61,569 nucleotides of DNA from Lapidilactobacillus achengensis (GCF_003946655.1 NZ_RHOV01000016.1:1-61569); one strand, 5' to 3'. Numbered from the stretch's first letter, positions 44,890 to 53,705 are shown. Program-made: numbers and translations. Notes: generated by a model not told the origin, from the sequence alone.

Positions 44890-45036
44890 CTAGAATTCGT
44901 TATAGATGAAATGACCACCGTTGATGCCACTATACCCATACAGGTACACCAGCACCAAAATTATCAGAAAATAGAATACTGTTCTCAAAATAAAGCGGCC
45001 AATTTGCTTTTTCTGACTCTGCTTTTTCTCAACCAT
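44890..45036 (-). CDS. dltX: D-alanylation accessory peptide DltX
   Basis: This 48-residue protein has a basic N-terminus (MVEKKQSQKKQ), one membrane helix (FILRTVFYFLIILVLVYLYGY) and the conserved C-terminal motif ending FIYNEF. DltX is the small membrane protein that leads many Firmicute dlt operons and whose C-terminal end is needed for D-Ala transfer. AGGA lies 6 bases before the ATG. It is first in the operon dltX-A-B-C-D-dltE1-dltE2. Confidence 0.93.
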   Translation of the reverse strand: MVEKKQSQKKQIGRFILRTVFYFLIILVLVYLYGYSGINGGHFIYNEF

Positions 45037-45173
45037 TGCTCATCCTGCTCCCTTCTTGAGCTGAGTCGTTATCCCCCGATAAAAACTTGACCACCAATAA
45101 TTTCAAACGCCAGATCGGCATTTGCCGAACTTGTCTAGTCATGCTCGCCAAATTTCAATCTTTTGCTGTCCAA

Positions 45174-45202
45174 AAACTAACAAAATTACATTTTAATGTC
45201 AA
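45174..45202 (-). promoter_or_regulatory. Promoter of the extended dlt operon
   Basis: On the minus strand a consensus -35 TTGACA (45197-45202) and -10 TAGTTT (45174-45179) are 17 bp apart. About 135 bp of leader precede dltX. Confidence 0.65.
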
Positions 45203-45264
45203 GAATGTTCTCCTTTGTATGCTCATGCACAAATTTCTCGATTGTAACCGCTGAGCAGCGGCGC

Positions 45265-45612
45265 TTACTGATCGGCCAACGACAGCCGGGTCAAAGCTTT
45301 AGTCGGGACCTCTTTCAACGGGATCCGCCGAACGGAGACGACTTTGCCCTGCCGATAGTAGAACTTCAAGTAACCTCGTTGGGGCAGTTGACGACGCTCG
45401 GCCCGATCCAATTGAATGTGGACCAAGTTGCCATGACGATCGAATCCGGTCAACTGTTCGCCATCATTGCCCAGCGCAGTGTCTTGATCGATCAATTTCA
45501 TCTCGGCATAAACCACGGTCCCTGGCGGCAAATAATGTTCCGCGCCATACCAAGCGCCGCCGATGATCAACCCGAACAAGACGATCAACCCAATGATTCT
45601 TTTCATGATCAC
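45265..45612 (-). CDS. YxeA/DUF1093 family protein
   Basis: This 115-residue protein has a hydrophobic N-terminal segment (about 4-22, an uncleaved anchor or signal) and a small beta domain of the YxeA type (GTVVYAEMKLIDQD, LTGFDRHGNLVHIQL, RGYLKFYYRQGKVVSVRRI, EVPTKALTRL). YxeA-like proteins are secreted or surface proteins often linked to envelope or peptide-antibiotic stress; no biochemical role is known. The GTG at 45612 is 7 bases from GGAG and fits better than the ATG two codons later. It is transcribed in the same direction as, and just upstream of, the dlt operon, which has its own promoter. Confidence 0.75.
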   Translation of the reverse strand: MIMKRIIGLIVLFGLIIGGAWYGAEHYLPPGTVVYAEMKLIDQDTALGNDGEQLTGFDRHGNLVHIQLDRAERRQLPQRGYLKFYYRQGKVVSVRRIPLKEVPTKALTRLSLADQ

Positions 45613-45751
45613 GTCGCAACTCCTTTCTCGTGTTTCAGAATCCATTATAGTCAGTCAACTTAATCGAAACCATTTAACCAACGAACAGCAATCTAACAAA
45701 AATGTTAGTTGACAGAAAAAGAATGCGCAGCGCAACATGGCGATTCTGATG

Positions 45752-46627
45752 TTGGCCGCAGCTTGCGCTGCGCGTGGCGTTGGTGGATTGCAGATGTGGT
45801 AGGGCTCCAGGTCGGGCTGGGGGTGGTGGAACGCTGCGGGCACGACTTGAAGCTTTTCGGAAACCCACCGAAAATCTTCAAGCTCGGCCTTATTGTAGGC
45901 GATAAATCGCCAACAATAATATCGCGGCTGACTCACCCCCAGCCCGACCTTCCGCCAACTGATAACCAGCCCACCAACGCCACGCTCCGCTCCAGCTACT
46001 CAACATTATCATAGTCACTTGAGCACTCACGCCGACTGGTAAGCTATGGTCAATTGATGGGGAACCACGCAATTGACGACCGTGGTTAGTGGTTATACGC
46101 TTTAAATTGGTGACACCAGTACAGTTTGCTTGATGAACTAGGATAAGATTTTGCTGAATCAACTGAATCGGTCGGTTCCCACTCAAGATTTGTTAAGGAA
46201 ATAGATTAAACTATTAGGCCTGCGCAAAATGTACCGACCTACTAATCCAAATCCGTTGGCATTGCCGTACCATCCCAAAAGAGAGCAATTGTTTGACCTC
46301 TTACTTGCAAAACCACTTCGTCAAATCCTTCGCTTCGATTGCAGATAAACTCAATTCTGCCTAGCAACCGCCTCAGGACGTGTGGCTCAGCGGTGAGATT
46401 ATTCTTAGCGATTTATCGCTTAGAATAAGGCTCGATTTGAAGACAATTCCCGCTTTTGGAATTGGCTTCAAACGATGCCCACCGCGTTCCAGCCACGACA
46501 AACGTCCTGAGGCGGTTGCGTCCCCAACCAAACCCACCACACCTGCAACTAGGCGAAAAATCATGAATAGGACCCGGTTGCGCTCACGCGCAAACACCCT
46601 ACACACCTGCAAATCAAGCGCAGGCAT
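45752..46627 (+). repeat. Foldback element copy 5 (complete)
   Basis: This complete copy starts with the GCAGCTTGCGCTGC hairpin. The left foldback is 45772-45985 (outer stem GCGTGGCGTTGGTGG, inner stem GGTCGGGCTGGGGGTG, both perfectly paired). The core is 379 bp, the right foldback is 46364-46520, and the tail repeats the one in copy 4. In the right foldback the second hairpin reads GACAATTCC...GGAATTG instead of GACAAGCCGC...GCGGATTG, so the sequence changed on both sides together. It fills the gap between the YxeA-like and PepO genes. Confidence 0.88.
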
Positions 46628-46703
46628 AAAAATAGCCCTCAGCAGCGAGGACGCCGCCAAGGACTATTGCGAGAAATTTTATTGATCTGTTGACCCGGAA
46701 TTT

Positions 46704-48665
46704 CTACCAGATATTGACCCGATCTTCTGGTGCTAACCACATGCCATCTTTTTCAGTAACATTGAAGGCCGTGTAGAAATCATCCATGTTTTGCGCTTGG
46801 ACATTGGCCCGTAATGGACCTGGCGCGTGCACATCAATGGCCAAGAGCAGTTGATTGAAGGCCGCGGTTGCTTTGAGCCGCCAAACCCGCGCCCAGTTGG
46901 TGAAGAACGCTGGCAAATCAACATCCGCTTCACTTTTAGCCGCTTGCAAGGCACAGCTTAGGCCGCCACCATCCGCGACATTTTCACTGATGACCAACTT
47001 GCCGTTGACCTGCGCGCCTGAATAAGGGATGCCGTCAAACTCGTTGATCATCGCTTGGGTCCGCTTTTCAAAAGCGGCGTAGTCGGCGTCTGTCCACCAG
47101 TTCGTCATATTTCCCTTTTCGTCAAATTTCGCGCCATTATTATCAAAGGCGTGGGAAATTTCATGGGCGATGACGGCGCCGATCCCACCATAATTCTCAG
47201 AACTGGATTGTTTCAGACTGTAAAATGGGGCCTGCAAAATTGCGGCTGGGAAGGTGATATCGTTGAAACTTGGATCGTAGCAGGCATTAACTAAATTTCC
47301 TGGCATCGCCCAGCGACTGCGATCGACTGGTTGATCCAATTTAGCGAAACTGTAAGCCCGCACGACTTGGTTCAACGACAAAATATTACCTAATAAGGTG
47401 CCGCCGTCAGCCGCTGTTTTGACTTTTAATTGAGCATAGATCGGTTGGAGTTTGTCTGGGTAGCCGACCTTGATCTTGATCGTATTCAGCTTCACGATGG
47501 CCTTCTCTTTGGTGGCCTGGGACAACCAAGTATTGTCAGCCAAGCGGGCCTTATAAACATCGATCATCTTGTGGATCATTTGCGCCACGTCTTGACGAGC
47601 GGCATCGCCGAAATATTTCTCCCCATAATACTTGCCCACGGCGTCATCGAAATAACCATTGGCCGTCCGATAAGCAAATTTTTCGTGGGAAGAGGCTTCC
47701 TTTTGGCCGCCGATCGCACGGCCGTAAGTTCCGCCTAAGATCCGCAATTCGTCGGTCAAGGCGCTGGTCGTGGAGAGAATCATATTGACCAACAACCAAC
47801 TATGATACAGTGGGAAGTTTGCTTCGCTAACCAATTGTGATAGATTTTCAAAATAATGCGGTTGCGTCAAAACAACCTTTTCTGGTGCTTTACCGAAGAC
47901 ACTGGTAATTGCCCCAGCAAAATCAACGTCCGGCACCAATTTGACGACGTCTGCGAAGGCATAAGGGTTGTACTGCTTGGTGTAATCTGCCAATTCTTCT
48001 GAATTCTTGACCAAAGGCACGATCAAGGCGTCAAACTGCTTCGCCTGCGCGACTTCTTTGGCCGCAGCTTCAGCGTTGTAGCCGAATTTAGCCAAAACGT
48101 CTTCCGCCATCTTCGTCCAAACAGCCAGTAATTGGGCGCCATTTTCATTATCTTCAGCGTAATAAGTCTTGTCCGGCAAGATCAAACCAGGCACATCAAG
48201 ATAAATCAAATTAACGTCGGTGTTTTTCATATCGGGTTCAACGCTCAAGCTAAACGGTTTAGCGACGCCATCTTTGATCAAGGTCGCTAATTGGTGGTTG
48301 AAATCAGCCCAGCTGGTCACGCCAGCGACTTCATCTAAAACAGGCTGCGCCGCGGCAACGCCGGCTTGATCACGGTCTTCAAAAGCCAAGGCTAATTCAT
48401 TGAGTTTGACCGCTTCAGCCAAAATCGGGTCAGTTACTTGGCTAGGATCTTCACGGAAGCCCGCGAAATCGGCCAGCATTTGTTTCTCCAATTCGTCTGC
48501 CAGATCAGAGAAGCCGCCAGTCCGGGGTTGGTCGCCGGGAATGACCGCTGTTTTGGCCCATTCGCCGTTGATCGCGAGGTATAAGTTATCTTGGATCCGG
48601 GCTGATTCAGCAGCGGTCGTATCGCCGGCGCCGCCACGAACAGTTGCCTGATTTAATTTTTTCAT
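46704..48665 (-). CDS. pepO: M13 family zinc endopeptidase (PepO-like)
   Basis: This 653-residue neprilysin-type metallopeptidase has the zinc motif HEISH in VIAHEISHAFDNNGAKFD near residue 501, the third ligand Glu in ENVADGGGL near 561, substrate-binding NACYDPSFND near 455, and the C-terminal HAPGPLRANV with catalytic-site His/Arg. The length matches lactococcal PepO. It lacks a signal peptide, so it acts in the cytoplasm on oligopeptides of up to about 30 residues. AAAGGAAG precedes the ATG by about 11 bases. It is monocistronic. Confidence 0.93.
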   Translation of the reverse strand: MKKLNQATVRGGAGDTTAAESARIQDNLYLAINGEWAKTAVIPGDQPRTGGFSDLADELEKQMLADFAGFREDPSQVTDPILAEAVKLNELALAFEDRDQAGVAAAQPVLDEVAGVTSWADFNHQLATLIKDGVAKPFSLSVEPDMKNTDVNLIYLDVPGLILPDKTYYAEDNENGAQLLAVWTKMAEDVLAKFGYNAEAAAKEVAQAKQFDALIVPLVKNSEELADYTKQYNPYAFADVVKLVPDVDFAGAITSVFGKAPEKVVLTQPHYFENLSQLVSEANFPLYHSWLLVNMILSTTSALTDELRILGGTYGRAIGGQKEASSHEKFAYRTANGYFDDAVGKYYGEKYFGDAARQDVAQMIHKMIDVYKARLADNTWLSQATKEKAIVKLNTIKIKVGYPDKLQPIYAQLKVKTAADGGTLLGNILSLNQVVRAYSFAKLDQPVDRSRWAMPGNLVNACYDPSFNDITFPAAILQAPFYSLKQSSSENYGGIGAVIAHEISHAFDNNGAKFDEKGNMTNWWTDADYAAFEKRTQAMINEFDGIPYSGAQVNGKLVISENVADGGGLSCALQAAKSEADVDLPAFFTNWARVWRLKATAAFNQLLLAIDVHAPGPLRANVQAQNMDDFYTAFNVTEKDGMWLAPEDRVNIW

Positions 48666-48711
48666 TAAACGTTAACTTCCTTTCATTGGTGCAGAAAAAT
48701 GATTTGTCTTA

Positions 48712-48740
48712 ATTCTATCACTAAGAGTTTAATTAGACAA
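48712..48740 (-). promoter_or_regulatory. pepO promoter
   Basis: On the minus strand TTGTCT (48735-48740) and TAGAAT (48712-48717) are 17 bp apart, about 45 bp before the start. Confidence 0.6.
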
Positions 48741-48795
48741 ATATGAGAATAAAGCTTTTTGCGGCAACTCAGCGCTAGACGGACAGATAAAAGTA

Positions 48796-49371
48796 GCTAG
48801 TCCGCAGCTTGCGCTGCGAAATTCGGGGTGAGCTCGCTGTGGGCGTCATTTTGAGCTTTTCGGAAAACCACCGAAAATCTCAAAGCTGAGCCTTGGTCTA
48901 AGTGGCATAGCCACTAAGACCAATTTCACGGCGATCTCACCCCGAATTTCTCCGCTCCAGCCGCTCAACGTTATAGCAGTCGTTTGAGCACTCACGCCAT
49001 CCAGCAAGCTATTGCCAATGGATTGAGAGCCACGCAATTGACGACCGTGGTTAGTGGTCACCAGCTTTAAATTGGTGACACCAGGGCAGTCTGTTTGATG
49101 AACTCGGACAAGATTTTGATGAATCAAATGAATCAGTCGGTTTCCAACCAGAATCCGTTTAAGTAAGTGAGATAAAGTTGGCGGCACTATCCGAAATGTA
49201 CCGACCTATGTCCCTGAATCTGTTGGTGTTGCTGTACCACCCCATAAGAGGCAATTGGTTTGACCTCTACCTTGCAAAACCACTTCGTCAAATCCTTCGC
49301 CCATATTGCAGATAAGCTCAATTCTGTTCAGCAACCGGCTGGGACTACGCGGCTCAGTGGTGAAATTGTCC
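48796..49371 (+). repeat. Foldback element copy 6 (right end interrupted)
   Basis: The left foldback is complete at 48818-48950 (outer stem GAAATTCGGGGTGAG/CTCACCCCGAATTTC), with hairpins of sequence seen in no other copy here (TTGGTCTAAGTGGC paired with GCCACTAAGACCAA). The core is about 380 bp. The right foldback starts at 49331 (GCAACCGGCTGGGACTACG) but stops after GGTGAAATTGTCC, where another element begins. Confidence 0.85.
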
Positions 49372-49595
49372 GGTTCTTTCTAAACTTTGGCGAAGACGCG
49401 ATCAACACTGATATAGCAGCTTTCATGACGACGAATAAATACTCCAACTAAATTAATTGGAGCGATAGGAAATAAATGGCCACATCAAGCCAACCTATTA
49501 TCTAATGTTGCGTGTTGCAATTTCTCAAATTCCGGAAGCAAGCCTCTCGATTATCGAGAAATTTTCAGGCCATTCGCCAAACTTTAGAAAGAACC
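49372..49595. mobile_element. 224-bp MITE-like element with 23-bp terminal inverted repeats
   Basis: The left end (49372-49394, GGTTCTTTCTAAACTTTGG...) and right end (49573-49595, ending ...CTTTAGAAAGAACC) are inverted repeats with one mismatch in 23 bp. No transposase frame is inside. It truncates the right foldback of copy 6. GGTTCTTT ends resemble those of ISL3-type elements, but I could not find the expected 8-bp target duplication. Confidence 0.7.
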
Positions 49596-49843
49596 TAACT
49601 TCTTCACTTTAGGCGTCAAAAAGGAAATCTTGATGAATCAAATCGGCCAAAATAATGAGTAAAAAATGAATTTTTATAACAAAATAAGATATTTTCATGA
49701 AGAATAAGGGCTGAAATCGGTCTTATAAGTCCGAGAAACACTGTGTCCAGACTCAACAAAACGTTGATGATTCAGTATTTTGTTATTCACTACCCTCCTG
49801 GATAGCGGGCGTTTTAGACAGATTTCTTATCGTTGCTATATGC

Positions 49844-50280
49844 TTGACAAATTGCTCGTGTGGCTTTAGTATGACCATGAATTAATTATTGGGGAATAAT
49901 AATTCATTTGTATCGGCAACGATGGACTACACAAAGATTTACTTGAATTGGGTCAGCGGCTTTTTCAAAGGATGACTTCTTCTGATTCTCAACTGGGCGT
50001 GATCACTTTCTGAAAGGGCGGTGGTCGCGCCCGTTTGCCTATTTGCTCGACATCCGGAACTTGGGACAAGTGGTAGCGGTGACAAGTTCGCGTCCGCAAG
50101 AGCATTCGGTAATCATGAGTGTAATCGAAGCGGTCGCTTGATCAACGTCATAACAACTTCATAGCAACGCCCTGACAATCAAACAATCAGCGCAGCCGGT
50201 CTTCAGTCGCTCAATCGCTCTGCTAAAGCGGCGCGGTTTGGTTAACGGAGCAAATCTATCTTTTCATTGGGGGAAAGATC
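49844..50280 (+). promoter_or_regulatory. Promoter, operator palindrome and ~400-nt leader of the 1099-residue wall protein
   Basis: TTGACA (49844-49849) and TAGTAT (49867-49872) with a 17-bp spacer form the best promoter in the window. A palindrome, ATGAATTAATTATT, four G, AATAATAATTCAT (49877-49907), begins at the predicted start site. The leader then runs about 400 nt to the ATG and includes a strong stem, GGGCGTGATCAC with GTGGTCGCGCCC, at about 49995-50033. The segment 49596-49843 shows nothing I can name. Confidence 0.7.
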
Positions 50281-53200
50281 ATGAATAATCATCAAACACA
50301 TTTCAGTCATTTGATCAAAGGTGCCTCGCTACTTAGTGTGGCTGTTTTAGGCATCGGTACCGTAGCGCCTAGCGTGCCGGTCTTAACAGTCGCCGCGGCA
50401 ACCGCCAATAGCGCGGAAACAACGGCTAGCACGGACACGACCGCTAACACCAGCACAACGGAAACCACCAGCGCAACAGCAACTACGAGCACAACAGCTA
50501 GCGGCACGACAGACAACACCGCGGCGGCGATCACGGCGGATCCTTATTTGAGTGCCAGCACGCCCACTGACGCTAGTGGTTTGGCAGCTTATTCGCAGTT
50601 TCAGGTCACGACTACGGCCGGCGCCACTGAAACCGGGCCCATGGAACAAGTCGGGACGGCCATGCAAGCAATCATTGATCAGACCCAGTTCGCTAGTCTG
50701 GGACTTTTGAGCACCTTGCATAACACAACTGCAGGCGACATAACGATCAATGCGGTTTTTAATTTACCCACAGCGACCAGCACCGCGGTCACAGCAACGG
50801 CCACGGCGGCGCCAACGATCAGTCAGGACGCCGGATTAACCGTCCTCTATCAGGCGGCAGATACTAAATACAGAACCTTGCAAGCCTACGAAGATGCCGG
50901 CAAAACTTGGTCGGAGTTGAAAGCGATTCAAATCAAAGGCACCTTGGCGGCAAATCAAACCGTCCAAGTTACCACACCTTTAGCGGTCACCGGCCTGGCC
51001 GCAGCCGACTTGACCAAAGAAGCGAGTACTGAGTTAACGACCACATCGTTCACTTATAATGCCGCGGGCCGCTCGCTAGCAACCAAGGGTATCATTTACT
51101 TTGCCAATGCGGTTCCCGCCAATTACACCGGCTACAACGCCATTGATCCTACCGGTGCCAATTGGGACAGCGCCACTCAAAGTTTGCTCAAGGGTTTGGT
51201 GCCGCGTGACGATATCACGGCGCTGAATTTTGGTGGCAGTACTCCTAGTGGGACGACGCTATTCACTACCGGACGCTACGCCTTGGATCTTAGTCGGATC
51301 AAGGCAGCGGTCAATCCGGCCGGCTATAGTGTGGGCCTGAGTAGTAACGGCACCCAACTGAGTCAGTACACTTACGCCACCCCCGATAAGATGAGCACCA
51401 CGCTTAATGTCACGCTGATCAAGGTGTTGACCACGAAAGACAGTAACTTGACTGTCGGTGACACTTGGTCTGCCGCGGATAATCTCGTGGCGGCAACTTC
51501 ACCAGTTGATGGCACCGATATCACGAGCAAAGTCACGACATCCGGCACCGTCAACACCACGAAAGCCGGGACCTATCCGGTGACCTATGCCTACCAACTG
51601 GGGTCAGAGACCATCAGTCAAACCGCGACGGTCACCGTCACCGGCGCGACTGATTTAGGCAACCTGATCGACACCAGCAAAATCAACAGTTCGGCGGTCG
51701 ACAGTGAAACCAATACCTCCGCGACGCCTGACGAACAAGGCGGTTACCAACATTACAGCCAGTTTGCGGTGACTGGCACGGACGGGACGACGGCTTATTC
51801 ACCGATCGCTAAATTCCTCACGACGGACGATCTGAAGACGACCGCCACCACTACGCCCAACGCCATCGTCAACGCGCTGAATTTCAAGAGTTTGGCTCTG
51901 ATTGGTACGATCAAAAACACCACCAACGGCTCATTGCGGATCCGAACAGCTTTTTCCCTGCCTAGTTCGGTGCCGGTTACCGCTGCCACACGGCTGTATG
52001 CCCGCGCGACTGCAGCGGCGACTGCGGTGGCTGGTTCCACCGATGGGTTGACCCTCTATTACAGCAATGGTGACGGTAATTATTTCCCGCTTGACGAATT
52101 CCTCAGCAAAAACGACAATGATTACCAGAAAATCGCCGTTGTGATGGTCGATGGCACTTTGCGTAAAGGTCAAAACCTCCAGCTGTCGATTCCGCTAGCA
52201 GTAAGTTCTAGCGATAGCGCGGCGAGTCTGGCCACAATGATTAACACGATCAACAATAACAATGACCACGCTACCTCTGGGGTTGTCCAATCCGCGCTCA
52301 GATTTACCAGTCGTACTTTTACCTTTAGCCAGCCGACTGCCACAATCAGTTCCACGGGGCGGTTGGGTAGCTACGCAACGTTCGCCAACTCCGCGATTTA
52401 CAATAACGTGCTGTTCGCCTTACCTGTCAAGCTGTTCACCAACGGCTTCCTCGCGACTTACTTAACCGGCGACGATAGTTATGTCACCTTCCCTGAAGAT
52501 GTCCAAGCCCTGCTCGATCTTCCCGAACCGGTCGCGCACTACCTTCAGTTCAAGAATTACATCGCCAACGCCGAATTCAGCGCCTATGACGCCAAGAATA
52601 CGGGCACTTATACAACTGGTTCTTATCGAATCGTGCTTGACGACATCAAAGACAAGGTCAATCCCGCCGGACTTTCGGTGGTCGTTGACAGTAGCGGGAA
52701 ACAAGTTGACTACTATACCTATCGCACAGGCACAAGCAACAGCTTCAGTTTGACTAATTCGGACGGTTCAGATTCAGGTTCGACTGCAAGGCAACAAGAA
52801 TATATTGAGCTGATCCAGGTGCTTGAGACGACCTCTTCTAAATTCAAAGTTGGTAGTTCCGAAGCCCATAATTGGACGACCACCACGAATCTAGTTCCCG
52901 GCAAGAATCCCGCGACCAAGGCTGCGTTGACCTCAGCCGACTTCAACGTGGCCGTTACCGATGCCCAAGGGCAAACAATCACCGATCCAGAAACCTACTT
53001 GGCCAAAACGCCCGGCATTTACACCGTGACTTACAGCTATCAACTGGTCGATTCGGTCATTTCTAAACAAGCGACGGTCACCGTCTTGGCCGATCAATCA
53101 CTACCATCCGGCGGTAATGGCGGCGATGACAACAACTCTGGCAACAATGGCGGCGATGACAACAACTCTGGCAACAATGGCAGTGGTGACACTAACAACA

Positions 53201-53580
53201 ACTCTGGCGACAACGGCAGTGATGGCAATACCAACAATCCTGGCGACAACGGCAGCGATGGCAATCCCGGTAGTGATGACTCCGGCAACCAGGACGACGC
53301 TAGTAACGGCGCCGGCAATGACACCAACGGCACTAACAATAGTACCGGCAGTGACAGTAGTGATGATTCCGCCACGAATGGCACTGATCAGAACACAACG
53401 GGCACCAGCACGGCGCCAACCTTACCGATGACTGGCGCCACCACCACGGAAGCAACGAAGCCGACGCTACCGCAAACCAACGAACAATCGACTAAGGTCG
53501 CTGTAGCGATCGGTCTAGCCTTATTAGGCGCTACTAGTGTACTTTTAGGCCATTTAGCCTTACGGAAACGGCAGCGCTGA
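50281..53580 (+). CDS. LPQTN-anchored surface protein with two tandem ~400-residue modules
   Basis: This 1099-residue exported protein has a signal peptide (about 1-36), a Thr/Ser/Ala-rich segment to about 90, and two related modules (about 95-455 and 460-940). Each carries matching landmarks: LAAYSQFQVT/QHYSQFAVT, INAVFNLP/RTAFSLP, RIKAAVNPAGYSV/DIKDKVNPAGLSV, and an Ig-like end TKAGTYPVTYAYQL/AKTPGIYTVTYSYQL. A Gly/Asn/Asp/Ser-rich linker (about 943-1035) spans the wall. The tail has LPMTG at about 1047 and LPQTNE at about 1061, then a hydrophobic stretch and RKRQR. The second motif is correctly placed for sorting. Ligand and role are unknown. GGGGGAAAG precedes the ATG. Confidence 0.85.
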   Translation: MNNHQTHFSHLIKGASLLSVAVLGIGTVAPSVPVLTVAAATANSAETTASTDTTANTSTTETTSATATTSTTASGTTDNTAAAITADPYLSASTPTDASGLAAYSQFQVTTTAGATETGPMEQVGTAMQAIIDQTQFASLGLLSTLHNTTAGDITINAVFNLPTATSTAVTATATAAPTISQDAGLTVLYQAADTKYRTLQAYEDAGKTWSELKAIQIKGTLAANQTVQVTTPLAVTGLAAADLTKEASTELTTTSFTYNAAGRSLATKGIIYFANAVPANYTGYNAIDPTGANWDSATQSLLKGLVPRDDITALNFGGSTPSGTTLFTTGRYALDLSRIKAAVNPAGYSVGLSSNGTQLSQYTYATPDKMSTTLNVTLIKVLTTKDSNLTVGDTWSAADNLVAATSPVDGTDITSKVTTSGTVNTTKAGTYPVTYAYQLGSETISQTATVTVTGATDLGNLIDTSKINSSAVDSETNTSATPDEQGGYQHYSQFAVTGTDGTTAYSPIAKFLTTDDLKTTATTTPNAIVNALNFKSLALIGTIKNTTNGSLRIRTAFSLPSSVPVTAATRLYARATAAATAVAGSTDGLTLYYSNGDGNYFPLDEFLSKNDNDYQKIAVVMVDGTLRKGQNLQLSIPLAVSSSDSAASLATMINTINNNNDHATSGVVQSALRFTSRTFTFSQPTATISSTGRLGSYATFANSAIYNNVLFALPVKLFTNGFLATYLTGDDSYVTFPEDVQALLDLPEPVAHYLQFKNYIANAEFSAYDAKNTGTYTTGSYRIVLDDIKDKVNPAGLSVVVDSSGKQVDYYTYRTGTSNSFSLTNSDGSDSGSTARQQEYIELIQVLETTSSKFKVGSSEAHNWTTTTNLVPGKNPATKAALTSADFNVAVTDAQGQTITDPETYLAKTPGIYTVTYSYQLVDSVISKQATVTVLADQSLPSGGNGGDDNNSGNNGGDDNNSGNNGSGDTNNNSGDNGSDGNTNNPGDNGSDGNPGSDDSGNQDDASNGAGNDTNGTNNSTGSDSSDDSATNGTDQNTTGTSTAPTLPMTGATTTEATKPTLPQTNEQSTKVAVAIGLALLGATSVLLGHLALRKRQR

Positions 53581-53620
53581 TCCCAGCGATGAGCCTGCAG
53601 ACACGCAATTGAGCCGTGGC

Positions 53621-53668
53621 ACAAAAAGAAGCAAAACGGAATTCCCGCTTTGCTTCTTTTTTGTTTTT
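53621..53668. terminator. Bidirectional terminator after the 1099-residue wall protein
   Basis: AAAAAGAAGCAAAACGG pairs with CCGCTTTGCTTCTTTTTT; T-rich tracts lie on both sides. The flanking genes are convergent. Confidence 0.85.
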
Positions 53669-53705
53669 CATCATGTTGATTGGGTTCATTTTGTCATGGT
53701 TTTGC

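Noticed and set aside
49364-49603. Eight-base target duplication around the MITE
   Set aside because: The flanking eight bases do not match on the two sides, so none is claimed.
50040-50120. Possible T-box or other riboswitch in the leader of the wall protein (GGTAGCGGTGAC...GCGTCCGC)
   Set aside because: It has only partial resemblance to the T-box core, no terminator helix, and the downstream gene is not of a typical T-box class.
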